This document shows positions 1 to 10,200 of a stretch of 25,105 nt of DNA, piece by piece. The notes beneath the pieces are model-generated. The model made no database searches. It was not told the origin of the DNA and was given only the letters and a program-made list of their open reading frames with translations. Numbering within the stretch: position 1 is the stretch's first letter; each line of letters starts with the position of its first letter. Both the position numbers and the translations under genes were made by a program. This stretch comes from Gryganskiella cystojenkinii (lineage: Eukaryota > Mortierellomycota > Mortierellomycetes > Mortierellales > Mortierellaceae): positions 1 to 25,105 of the forward strand of contig JAAAIG010000381.1 of assembly GCA_015852425.1 (NCBI GenBank), read 5' to 3'.

Positions 1-1314
1 TTTTTTTTTTCGCTTGTGTCTCTAGTTGGTTCACCTTTTTTTGTATTGTTTGACTAGGCATTAAAGACACTGTGCTCCACAAGTTTTTTGACTCGAAAGG
101 AGATATTACTCCATTGCCTTTCTCACTCACTCTTACTCACTGACCTTCAATAAGAAGTCTTCTCAACTCTGGCTCCCAACATCACCTCTTTCTTTCTATT
201 TTGTTTGTTTTTACTGTTCCGTGACACTTTTCTATTATTTTTTTTGCGTCCCCGACTTTTTGTCCTTTCCGAAAACTTTGATCTGTGGGCAACTTTCCCT
301 TTTTTCTGTTTTTTGCTCGCTTCTACTTTCCCTTCCCGACGAATCAAAGGAACGGCTATGGCGACAACGAGGGAGACCGACCAGCGTCGAAATTTCCAGG
401 ATCCTTTGATCATAGATCAAGGAAAAAGACCGAGCAGCTTTAGGATAATTGAACCGGAGGTGTCTTGGACGACATTTGAGCCTTCTGCACGGGCGAAACG
501 CGAACCAGTTGTCGAAGGTCGCACAGGTGGAATGAGAGCGACACGAGAGCTAACTTCTATTTCTTCAGAGAAACGATTTTGGTGTTTTTTGTTCTTTCTA
601 TCCATGGTTTGCTCATAATTCCTTCCTTTCTTCTGCTCTGCCTCCCCTCTTCCCATCTTTGGTAATTAAAAAAACTCTTGAGGCACGGTAACCGTCCGTC
701 AGGAAAGGGGTTCGAACGTAAAATAAAAAAGAGCGAGCGATATAGATGACACAACGAGAACTAAAGAAAGCCGGATACTGTGAGAACCAGAGCTATATCA
801 GAGAAGCCAAGTGTTAGATCGATGGAAATTCGAAGGGACAACGCTCTCAGAATGTACCCTTGGCAGAACTATGAAAGAAAGAAGAGTCCAATGGAGACGA
901 GGTTTAAGTCTATTCCGAGAGAGAAGTCATAGACGCGGAAGATAAGGCCAAAGGCCAAGTGTAAGTCAAGATGGACAGTAACAGACGCGACACGGAACAC
1001 TGTGTTTAAATCAAGAAAAGCAGACGTGGAGGGTAAGGTTATGAGCAAGTTGAGAGAGCGATCACAGTGAGGATATCGACGCGCGAACCTCCGCCCGTTT
1101 ATGGGGATGCAGAGCGGACAACCAAAAAGCAAACCTGTAACCGCTCTATCGAACCGTTTTATCAACAAGATTATGCGACGTGGCGGTGCTGGCGTACGAT
1201 TCAACATGAAAAGAGTTAGAACAAAAGAGACTATGCTATTGCAACGAAACCATACGGAAAACCGCAAATTGGTGGCGTATCCAACACTGGTATGTGGACA
1301 AAACATTCAAGATT
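1..1314. other. Left-edge region with no supported gene
   Basis: The first ten bases are a T run. Positions 120-340 are CT-rich, like a fungal 5' leader. An ATG at 358 opens a frame that runs to 618 (87 codons, beginning MATTRETDQRRNF), but it has no recognisable domain and ends in a hydrophobic tail with no good splice donor to extend it. Two overlapping frames at 869-1306 (minus) and 1101-1337 (plus) lack coding character. I see no tRNA or rRNA. The stretch is best treated as intergenic, possibly holding the 5' end of an unrecognised gene. Confidence 0.5.
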
Positions 1315-1677
1315 TTTTAACCGAATTAATTGATTAATTGAATTTAATTCAAATCAAAAATTAATCGATAATCCCAGATGTTTAATTTGAAGGAGGAATT
1401 AAATTTTTACATATAAATTAACCAAGTAAAATTAATTAAATTAAGTTAGACTAATTTAACTTAATTAATTAAAAAAGGTTTAAAATTATTCAGAAGAAAA
1501 TTAACACCCAAAAAAACGAGCCGATCGAGCCGATTTAGAGAAATTAATTAATTAGTCGATTAAAAAAATAATCAAATTAAAAGTAACCTGATAGAATTAA
1601 TCGTGTTTTAACTGATAAATTAACCAGATAAATTAATCTGATAAAAATTAATTAACCAAAAATAAAATTGGTTAAAA
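1315..1677. repeat. AT-rich MITE-like element with short terminal inverted repeats
   Basis: About 363 bp made almost entirely of A and T, dominated by TTAATTAA and AAATTAA words, and sharply different from the flanks. The left end begins TTTTAACCGAATT. The right end reads, on the opposite strand, TTTTAACCAATTTT, so the ends are an imperfect inverted repeat. The right end also contains a hairpin: TTAACCAA at 1652-1659 pairs with TTGGTTAA at 1668-1675. Inside are near-tandem GATAAATTAAYC units (about 1613-1657) and a GAGCCGAT direct repeat near 1519-1536. I see no clear target-site duplication and no ORF. It could be a non-autonomous DNA element or a degenerate low-complexity spacer. It lies just beyond the chorismate synthase poly(A) signal. 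Confidence 0.45.
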
Positions 1678-1694
1678 CAATGCTGAAATGATAT

Positions 1695-1700
1695 TTTATT
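1695..1700 (-). terminator. Poly(A) signal AATAAA for chorismate synthase
   Basis: Read on the minus strand this is AATAAA, about 40 bases past the chorismate synthase stop codon. It sits between the gene and the AT-rich repeat. Confidence 0.55.
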
Positions 1701-1739
1701 CTGGAGGGAGTTCATTACAGAGAATATGCTTCCGATTTT

Positions 1740-3622
1740 TTACTCCGTCTTGGGCTTGGAGGCCTCGTCAACTTTGATAGCCTGACCACCAGGAACGGGC
1801 ATAACAAAAGGAGAAGGGCGAAGAGGGGTATCGGGCATAGGGGGCAACAACGAAGCAGCGCCCTGTCTTGCCAGCTGAATCATAACAGCGCTAAAAAAAA
1901 AGAGAAAAGAGGGAGTTAGCGTCATGTGCACTAAGAGGTCCAAACCTATTTTCAAAAGGAAAGGAAAGTAGGGAAAGGACATACTCCATGATAACCAAGG
2001 CAGCCATGGCCTCAACAATGGGTGTGGCTCTTGGGACGACGCAGGGGTCGTGACGACCGCGGGTGGCCAAGACTCCGTCTACGCCGTTGTAGCTGGTGGT
2101 CTTTTGCTCCTGACTGATTGTTGCTGGGGACTTGAATCCAATGCGGAAGTAGATGTTTTCGCCGTTGGAGATACCACCCTATAAATGCAACAAAGATGGA
2201 AGGGTTAGTATCTCCTTTACAAGGACAGGCTCAAATGATTCTCATCCTTGATCTACGTTACCTGGATTCCGCCAGAGAAGTTAGTCTTGGTGCCGAGAAC
2301 CTTTTGTCCCTTGCGCCCAATCTTCTGGACCCAGGCGTCATTGTGCAAATGTCCAGGAACCTGGGTTCCTCCGAATCCAGATCCAATCTCAAAGGCTTTG
2401 GTCGCTGGGATCGACAACATGGCATGTGCCAACTTAGCCTCCAACTTGTCGAAGCAGGGCTCTCCCAATCCAGTGGGTACATTACGGATTACACAGGTGA
2501 CAGTTCCTCCGATCGAATCGTTGGCCTCCTTGGCTTCAATGATGCGCTATTGTTGAAACAATAAAAAAAAATATGAGTAAAAAAGTTAAAATCAAACCTG
2601 AGCACAGATCAGATACCTTATCTGTATTTTGCGCTCTCTAATTTTTCTCATGACTCCTCCTCTTCTTTTTGTTGACGTGGGACGATTTTCTTTACCTGGA
2701 CCATCTTCTTGGACATCTCTTTGTCGGGGCAACGGGTAGCCTCAGCATCAACAGTCTCTCTCGTCACTGTGCTCAACAACTCGACAAATTCATCTGAGGG
2801 AACACCGGTCTCGCTCTGCTCCTCAATAAAAGGCATGGCGACCTTTCCGACCGAGGACACGAAGGCAACAATCTCGGTTCCGTAAGCCTCCTTGAGGAAT
2901 TTTTCGGCGACAGCGCCAGCAGCGACACGACCTGTTAAACGAAGTACATGAGGATATGTTAGATGACCTGATTTCGCAACAAAATCGAGCCGGGTACGTG
3001 ATCCATGCGCATAATTCTGGACACAACCAATGGATTCTTCCTGAAGGATAAGAAAACAAGAAGACAGTTCCTGGACTGTCGACAAAACAGAAAACTACTC
3101 ACCAATGGTCTCACGTGCACTGGCACGTCCACCACCTGAGGAAGCCTTGAGTCCATACTTGAGCAAGTAAGTCCAGTCAGCATGGGAAGGGCGAGGGTAG
3201 AGATCGGTCTCGGTGTAGTCGTGAGGGCGTTGATCTTGGTTGGGGACAGTTAATCCGATGGGAGTTCCCAGCGTGTGTCCAAATTCTGTACCAGAAAGAA
3301 TCGTCACTCTGTCCTTCTCATCGCGCTGTTGGTTTTCCAGGAGTAGAATAAAGAAGAAAAAAGAGTTCAGTGATCAGTTCAAAGGTGGGAAGTATCAAAA
3401 CAGAAACAGGTTCGATTTTGTGGAGATGAAAGTCCAGTCTGATGGTATCCGTACAGGAGTGGTAAGGTTACTTTGACCGGGGCGTCTGCGCGTGAGCTGG
3501 GGCTGGATATCGTCCTCGGTCAGGGCCAAGCCGGGAGGGCAGCCATCGATAATGCATCCGACGCCCTTGCAGTGCGACTCGCCAAAGGTTGTGACGCGGA
3601 AGTGAGTGCCGAAGGTAGACAT
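1740..3622 (-). CDS. ARO2: Chorismate synthase, 6 exons, 418 aa
   Basis: It catalyses the last shikimate-pathway step, converting 5-enolpyruvylshikimate-3-phosphate to chorismate with reduced FMN. Fungal enzymes are usually bifunctional and also reduce FMN with NADPH. Exons (minus strand): 3622-3455, 3325-3103, 2931-2696, 2546-2262, 2178-1985, 1890-1740; total 1257 nt, frames consistent. All three family signatures are visible: GESHCKGVG near residue 14 (catalytic His), [14 protein letters not shown] near the end of exon 2, and [18 protein letters not shown] in exon 5. The text [22 protein letters not shown] is almost identical to yeast Aro2. The start is fixed by the conserved [17 protein letters not shown]. 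The first donor is GTACGG, weak but required to give the conserved TTP-RDEKDRV join. The C-terminus runs about 30-40 residues beyond yeast Aro2 as a Pro-rich tail. The gene is divergent from ATG22. Confidence 0.96.
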
Positions 3623-4315
3623 AGTGTGTGTATATGAGTGTACTGGAAATGAAAGGGGGAATGGAATTGAAGAAAGAAGGGGAAAAGGAAAAAAGAGGAA
3701 CTTTGGATGTTAAAAGGGATGGGAAAAAGAAAAGTGAATGAGTCAGTCAGTGTTTTTGCAAAGGCATTTTTTGAGTGTGAGACAGAAAATGGGGGACTCA
3801 GCAGCAACAGTTTCTTCGCAAGAAAGAGATCGCAGTCACCACTCTCCTTTCTGTGTGAATCACCCTTTTTTTTTGCGATATCTTTTTGGATCTGCGCACC
3901 CAGTTTTTATTACTTTGATTGAGTCCCCGTGGCTTGACAGGTATTCATCCCTGGCACCATGGACCTTCACGACAGGGGAAAGTCAGTTGCCACCAAACGA
4001 AAGAAAAACATATTAGTGACATTTGCCGTCAGACCAACAAAGGCTGTTCCTGATCTGATGACCACGTCTTCAATTTTGTTGGTCAAAGACACGCTTGTTT
4101 GGTACACGTCTGGGCGTTTGGACCCGAACAACACCGTTTGAAGTTTGACCGTTTTTATTCCGTTTATTACAATCTCATTTCCAATTTTGCATCAACATCC
4201 TCTCCATCCCCATTCTCCCCTTTCCCCCAATTGTCATTCACTTCATTTATCTGACCCATTTGCCACTCTTCCACAGTTCCGAACATTCGACCCATAAGAA
4301 ACAAAAAAGAGTCAT
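3623..4315. promoter_or_regulatory. Divergent promoter region between ARO2 and ATG22
   Basis: These 693 bp separate two start codons that face away from each other, so the segment must hold both promoters and 5' leaders. The half next to ARO2 is purine-rich on the plus strand (its transcript leader is CT-rich), and 4140-4300 is CT-rich ahead of ATG22. Short frames inside (for example 3959-4141) show no domain and are probably chance. No individual transcription-factor site can be assigned with confidence. Confidence 0.6.
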
Positions 4316-6483
4316 ATGAGGGTCTCGTTCTCGCAAGCTCCGACGGAGCCTGTCACCACCAAGCGCGAAATCTGGGCCTGGTACTCTTACGGATTTGCAA
4401 GTGAAGCCTACGTCGTGGTAAAAAAAATGGCAGACGATCAGTGAAAGTGGTTTTTTCCTCCGCTGCTTGGCCAATAGAACTGACCCCACTAGACAATTCT
4501 CTGTTGCATAGGTTGCGCTGACAAGCTTCATTCCTATCACGCTCGAGGCGCTGGCATCTGAACAGGGACATCTCTTTGGAACCAACGAACCTTGTCGACT
4601 AAATACCACAGATACCCCTGCGCCCATGGCGATGCAACAATCACTCGCAGAGCGACCACGATGTATGATCAACTTCGGAAATTTGGAATTGGACACAGCT
4701 TCCTTTGTCATGTACCTCACCTCTTTGGCTGTCTTTCTTCAGGTACGATCGCCATCGTTGAGTCTGGTCATTTTTGTTTATAAAAAAATTGACTGTTTTA
4801 TATCCTATTATGCTACTTGTAGGCATTGACAGTCGTTTCGATCAGTTCCATGGCGGACCATGGATCCTATCGCAAGAAACAACTCGTCGTCTTTTCCGCC
4901 GTCGGATCCATCGCCACCATGCTCATTGGTGCAGTACCCTATGTCTGGTTAGCGGGCGCACTCAGTGTCACGGCCAACGTCGCTTTTGGAGCAGGAATCG
5001 TCTGCTTCAATGCTTACCTTCCCTTGCTCGTCCGGAACATGGATTATATCAGGAAGCAACGGGAACGACTCGAGACCATCGAACAAGAGCTCCAGACACT
5101 ACAGGAACAAAGTATTGACCTCACCACAGTACGCGAATCGACAGAATTGGCTCCATTGAGTACCGACGACGACGACGATGACGACGGCAACTTGCGCCGA
5201 CCAGAAGCTCTAGAGCATGAAATCGAACGCAAACAACAGCGGCACCGTGAACTGGCAGAGAAGCAGACCGAGGAGAAAGGTCAGCTCATGGGTCAGATTA
5301 GTGCTCGAGGCTTCGCCAGTGGATACCTTGGTGGCATTCTCCTGTTGCTGCTTTGTCTCTACATCTCTTATCGGGACAAGTCCTCGACTCGCTCGCTCAA
5401 GATTGGCATCTTTCTCTCGGGACTCTGGTGGTTCGTCTTTGCTGCGTTGGCGGGTCTCTGGCTCAAACCTCGACCGGGTCGAGAGCTGACACTCGAAGAC
5501 CAAGGTCAAAAGAAGCATGGGACGCTCTGGGTCGCTTTTCAATATGTTCGATATTCTTGGAGTCGAGTCGGAGCGACAATTATTCAGGCTCGCAAGTTGC
5601 CGAATGCTTTTGCGTTCTTGGTCGCGTGGTTCTTTCTCTCGGATGGATATACAAGTATTGCGAATGTGGCTTTGCTGTTTGCAAAGACATCGTTGCAGTT
5701 ATCTCAGACGCTGTTGATCCTGCTCTCGTTGGTCGTGCCAATCTGTGCTTTGGTCGGTACGCTGGTCTTTCCCAAGATACAGAATCTCTTGGGATTTGAT
5801 CAAAAACGGATGGTGCTCCTGTTGTTGGTGATGCTCGTCATGGTGCCGGTGTATGGTACCTTGGGGATCCTGCTTCCATTTTGGCCTCATCTGTCCTCAG
5901 CCAAGGAGCTGTTTATGTTGGCAGCCTACTATGGGTTCCTGATTGGTGCTGTTCAAAGGTATGTGATCCTACGCCAGCTGCTCTTGTCAATTTTCAGAAA
6001 ACAAACAAGCAAAACGAAACAAAAACAAAAATATCGATGGTAACGTTGGTTGTCTCGCTGCAAAAAAAAAAAAAAAAAAAAAATAGTTTCTGCCGATCCA
6101 TGTTTGCAGATCTTGTTCCTCGAGGTCGAGAGTCCGAATTTTTCGGGTTGTATGCGATCACAGACAAGGGCAGTAGTTGGTTGGGACCCCTGGCAGTGGC
6201 AGCGATCACGGATGCAACCCATGAGATCCGACACGCCTTTATCTTCCTGTTGGTGTTGTTGACGCTCCCGATCCCGATTATTTATTTTGGTGTGAATATG
6301 GATCAGGGGCGTCGAGACGCTGATAGAGCCTCTGAGGATTTATTGAAAACATTGGACGCAAATAACAACGGATCTAGTGTTCTGCCGGAGGGAGGCAGAG
6401 GACAACGTGGCAGTGGTGAAAGAGAGGGAACCGAAGATAATGTGGAGGAGGAGGAACATGAGAGGTTGTTGGCGAGTGTTTGA
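4316..6483 (+). CDS. ATG22: Autophagy-related protein 22, vacuolar amino-acid effluxer, 4 exons, 621 aa
   Basis: Atg22 is a multi-pass vacuolar membrane protein of the major facilitator superfamily that exports amino acids released by breakdown of autophagic bodies. Exons: 4316-4417, 4512-4742, 4823-5958, 6087-6483. The N-terminus has the family motif WAWYSYGFASE. The end of exon 3 and exon 4 give the typical join YYGFLIGAVQ-S-FCRSMFADLVPRGRESEFFGLYAITDKGSSWLGP, interrupted here by an intron. Hydrophobic segments are frequent from about residue 100 onward, consistent with about 12 membrane spans. A central cytosolic-type loop has seven Asp in a row (226-232) and charged Glu/Gln-rich helices. 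The tail is Gly/Glu-rich. Intron 3 carries 22 consecutive A just before its acceptor. The acceptor AATAG at 6082-6086 is chosen over TGCAG further on because only it keeps frame. Confidence 0.93.
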
Positions 6484-6551
6484 GGAAGGATGACAAATTG
6501 TCAACAGTGAGGCGGAAAGAAAAGATAAGAAAGAAGAGAAGCATGAAAAAA

Positions 6552-6557
6552 AATAAA
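6552..6557 (+). terminator. Poly(A) signal AATAAA for ATG22
   Basis: AATAAA about 70 bases after the ATG22 stop codon, in a purine-rich 3' region. Confidence 0.5.
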
Positions 6558-7255
6558 GTCTTTTTGGGAAATGCCGAGAGTTCGCTGCCCAGAGCAGTCA
6601 CAGTTCCCCGGGCGAAGTTGTTTGCATAATCGGACACAAAAGAAAGAAAGAGCTTGTTGTGGCAGGCAGGGTAAAGAATGATGAAGGAGGGCAGACAATG
6701 ACGGAAAACGAGGAGTTCGAGATTCGAGGTATCGTAAGAGAACAAGCAAAGGTGAACAGGAGAAGGCACAGTCAGAAAGTTCAGTCAAACTCCACCTTGG
6801 GCGCAAATTTTCAGGTCCCCCGACCAAAGAAACAAAGAAAAGAAACGCGCACCAACGGGGAGAGGCCTTGTTCCCATGTCCTTTTTACACCCCTCACTTT
6901 TCTTCGAAATCTTTTTTTCTCTTCCCGCCCTTTGACGTCGTTTTTTTTCACTTCCTCTTCTCTCTTCTTTTCTGCAAGTCCAAGCAAAAAAGTCCATTTC
7001 TCATTTTCTTTTTTCCTTCCTTCCACTCCTCTGTTTCCATCTCTTTTAGCTGCCGAGAACAGAAAGAGTCCATTCCCTTCTTCTTATCTCTCTTCTTTCG
7101 TGATTATTTGTCGTCGCCTCTTCCATCACGACTGACAAAAACATCCAAACAGGGAACCACAAACCAAACAGCCAACCCTCATAAAAAGCCTGTTTCCATA
7201 AAAACACAAACACCCATACTCATACTCAACAACAACAAAACACATTTCTGTCGAC
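6558..7255 (+). promoter_or_regulatory. Intergenic region and CRM1 5' leader
   Basis: About 700 bp without a supported gene. Positions 6870-7110 are strongly CT-rich and 7130-7255 are CA/A-rich, a layout typical of a fungal core promoter followed by a 5' UTR. A TGACGTC core (CRE/bZIP-like) occurs near 6931-6937. ORFs in this stretch are low-complexity Ser/Phe or Lys/Arg translations of the CT tract and are not credible. Confidence 0.5.
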
Positions 7256-10200
7256 ATGGAGGTAAATCACACACGACACTGACCACTTTCCTGGACATTT
7301 TTTTACAATTTCAAATCATGGCCTGGGACCTCGACCTGCTGACAATAACAAAAAAAAAAAAAAAAAAAAACGCTGCGCCTGGATACATATGTGCTAATCT
7401 CCCATTTCTCTTTGATCCAACAATACAGGCTATTCTCGATTTTAATCGTGATCTAGACATTAACTTGCTCGATCAGGTCGTCCAAGCATTCTACAGCGGT
7501 GCAGGACAAGACGTAAGTTGACAAACATTCAGGGTTGGCCTCATCACCCTTTTTTCTTTCCCTTCTTTTTGATCGGCGCTTTGTCGCGAGATTGACCAGT
7601 GACGCGCGAGGCTCCGATTGGATTGCTGTGGATGGCAGTCGTAATATTTTTGTTGTTTTTTCTTTTTTTCTTTCGATTGGAAAAAAAACAAAACAAGAAC
7701 GGAACGGCTGGGCGCCAAAACTTCAAAGAGGACATGGAGGCGCAATGGGATTACAGGATCTTGAAAGAAACTACCACCATGACGGCAATGCCCCCCAACA
7801 TTTCGAATCCGGATAAGCAATACTTCGACAGGATATTGTTGTTAAACAAAAGGGGACTAAACAACAAGGGGTGGATTCAATTACTGGACAAGGAGTCTAG
7901 AGGAAAACAACCAAGTCAAACTTGCTAGGACCGAAACCCCATCTATCTTCGCACACACACATACAGAGAGACAGGGGGTGGATGCTGCTGAACCTTTTTT
8001 TATCTTGCCCTCCCCCCTGACGACAGTCCATGCCAACATATCATCGCTATGTTTTGATGACTTGTTTATTAACCATAATGTTTCTTTTTTTTTCTGGCCT
8101 TTTACATTTTGTCCCACGGCTCTGCTTTTTCTCATAAACTTCTGGATCACCACAGCATCGACTTGCTCAACAGGTCTTGACCCAGTTCCAAGAGCACCCC
8201 GATGCATGGAGACGTGTCGATGCTATTCTGGACAACTCAAAGGTTTCTCAGACAAAGGTAAAGCAGACACGACATCATTCTGTGGCTCATTTTATCATGT
8301 CTCTGTGCTGTGTTCGCTCCCGAGAGCGCTTCCCGTAATATTTTGTTTTTCTCACCATTAGTTCACGTGCTCCCCCATCATTTTGCTTATAGTTCTTGGC
8401 CTTGGCCATCCTCGAAAAGCTTGTTCAGACCAAGTGGAAGCTTTTGCCCCCAGAGCAATGTCAGGGTGAGTATAATCGCTTATCCAGGCTCAAGGAGATG
8501 TTCAATTCCGTTGCTCTGGTCACCTAACCAACTTTTATGTTAATCTGAGCTAGGTATCCGTAATTACACCGTGGGATTGATCGTCAAACTGTCATCGGAT
8601 GAGGCTACCCTTGTGCGCGAAAAGACCCTTCTCAACAAGCTGAACATGGTCCTTGTCCAGGTAAGCGTCGTGACTCGAATCTTTCGAGAGAAAACTATGC
8701 ACTAGAGAAAACCATGCCCTTTCTGTCGACTTGTCGTTTTTGAGGCTAACTTCGATCAATTACCTTTTCTTCCTTGATGTGGACTTACAGATTTTGAAGC
8801 AAGAGTGGCCTCACGCATGGCCCAACTTCATTCCTGAGATTGTCGTGTCGAGTAAATCAAACCTGTCTCTATGCGAGAACAACATGATCATTCTGAAGCT
8901 GTTGAGGTAATGCATAGCTCAATTTGATTTGTCAACATGATCTTTATTCCTGATGGATATGTACTTATAATGCCTACATGTTCAAATGCCAACTCATTAT
9001 TAGCGAGGAGATTTTCGATTATTCCGCAGAGCAAATGACTCAGGTCAAGACGAAAAACCTAAAGAACTCTATGTGCGGCGAATTCTCAGAGATCTTCCAG
9101 TTGTGTAGCGAGGTTCTGGAAAAGGCCAACAAGCCTAGCTTGATCAAGGCGACCTTGAACACCCTTCTCCGTTTCTTGAACTGGATTCCTCTTGGATATA
9201 TTTTCGAGACCAACTTGGTCGAGAACCTTCGGTCAAGAGTAAGTAAACCCACTGGAACAAGAGCAATGATGCTGCAGCCTTGGCATATTGACACTAATAC
9301 TTGTATCATCTTAAACTGGACTCTTAGTTTTTGGAGGTTCCCCAGTTCCGTAATGTTACTCTGCGCTGCTTGACCGAGATTGGAAGTCTTACTGTCGCTG
9401 CTGATTACAACGAGAAGTTTGTGATCCTTTTCAACATCGTGATGACTTCGGTTGCCAAGACAATCCCTATCGGCGGAAGTAAGTTTCAGGAGGATTACAT
9501 TTCTTTTAGAGCTTTGGTATCGAAATATCGTTCCTAATCTATATTTGCTACTGTTATTTAGACATTGCTCAAATGTACGAGAACGCTGGAGACGATGAAC
9601 AGCAGTACATCCAAAACCTCGCTCTGTTCCTCACTGGATTCCTCGGAGTGCATCTCAAGGTACGGGAACGAACGTTGACTCTGAATGAAAGACGTTCATG
9701 AAGTTCAGTCTTGTACATATTGTATTAATTCACCGCAATTTTTTTTGCCTTTTGCTTTTAGCTCGTGGAAAATCCTCAGAATCGTGAAGTGTTGTTGGTT
9801 GCCCACCAGTACCTGCTCAAGATTTCGCAGGTGGATGATCGCGAAATCTTCAAGATTTGCTTGGAATACTGGGCCAAGTTGGTGGCAGAGTTGTACGAGG
9901 AGATTCAACAACTTCCCGTCATGGAACTGCCCTTGTTGAACCTCGGTGCTGGCGGTATGATGCAGTCTGCGGCTGGAAGCATTGCTCTTCGCAAGAACTT
10001 TTATACTGAGGTCTTGGCTCGTCTCCGTGTGGTGATGATTGAGCGTATGGTCAAGCCAGAAGAGGTAAGAAAACGTCGATAATCACATCGAGCCTCTTGC
10101 ATGCCAGTGTGTTTTGTTGGTCTTGAGACTGACCGGAATATGAAATCTATCTCTGTAATCGCCCAATAGGTGTTGATTGTCGAAAACGACGAGGGAGAGA

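Noticed and set aside
700..725. GGTTCGAAC word as a tRNA T-loop
   Set aside because: The flanking bases do not form a T stem, and no anticodon or acceptor arms are found around it.
6093..6110. Alternative acceptor TTTGCAG for ATG22 intron 3
   Set aside because: It resembles a better acceptor, but it breaks the reading frame and removes the conserved RSMFADL residues. The AATAG before TTTCTGC keeps both.
6595..6602. CAGTCACA as an S. pombe HomolD-type promoter box
   Set aside because: It lies between ATG22 and CRM1, not near a ribosomal-protein gene, and similar CAGTCAC words are scattered through the window.
7599..7928. 109-codon ORF inside CRM1 intron 2
   Set aside because: Starts in a region of Phe/Leu low complexity, has no domain, and lies wholly in an intron defined by good splice sites and conserved flanking exons.
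8055..8060. TGATGA in CRM1 intron 2 as a snoRNA C box
   Set aside because: No D box (CTGA) at a suitable distance downstream, no terminal stem and no guide-like element could be seen.
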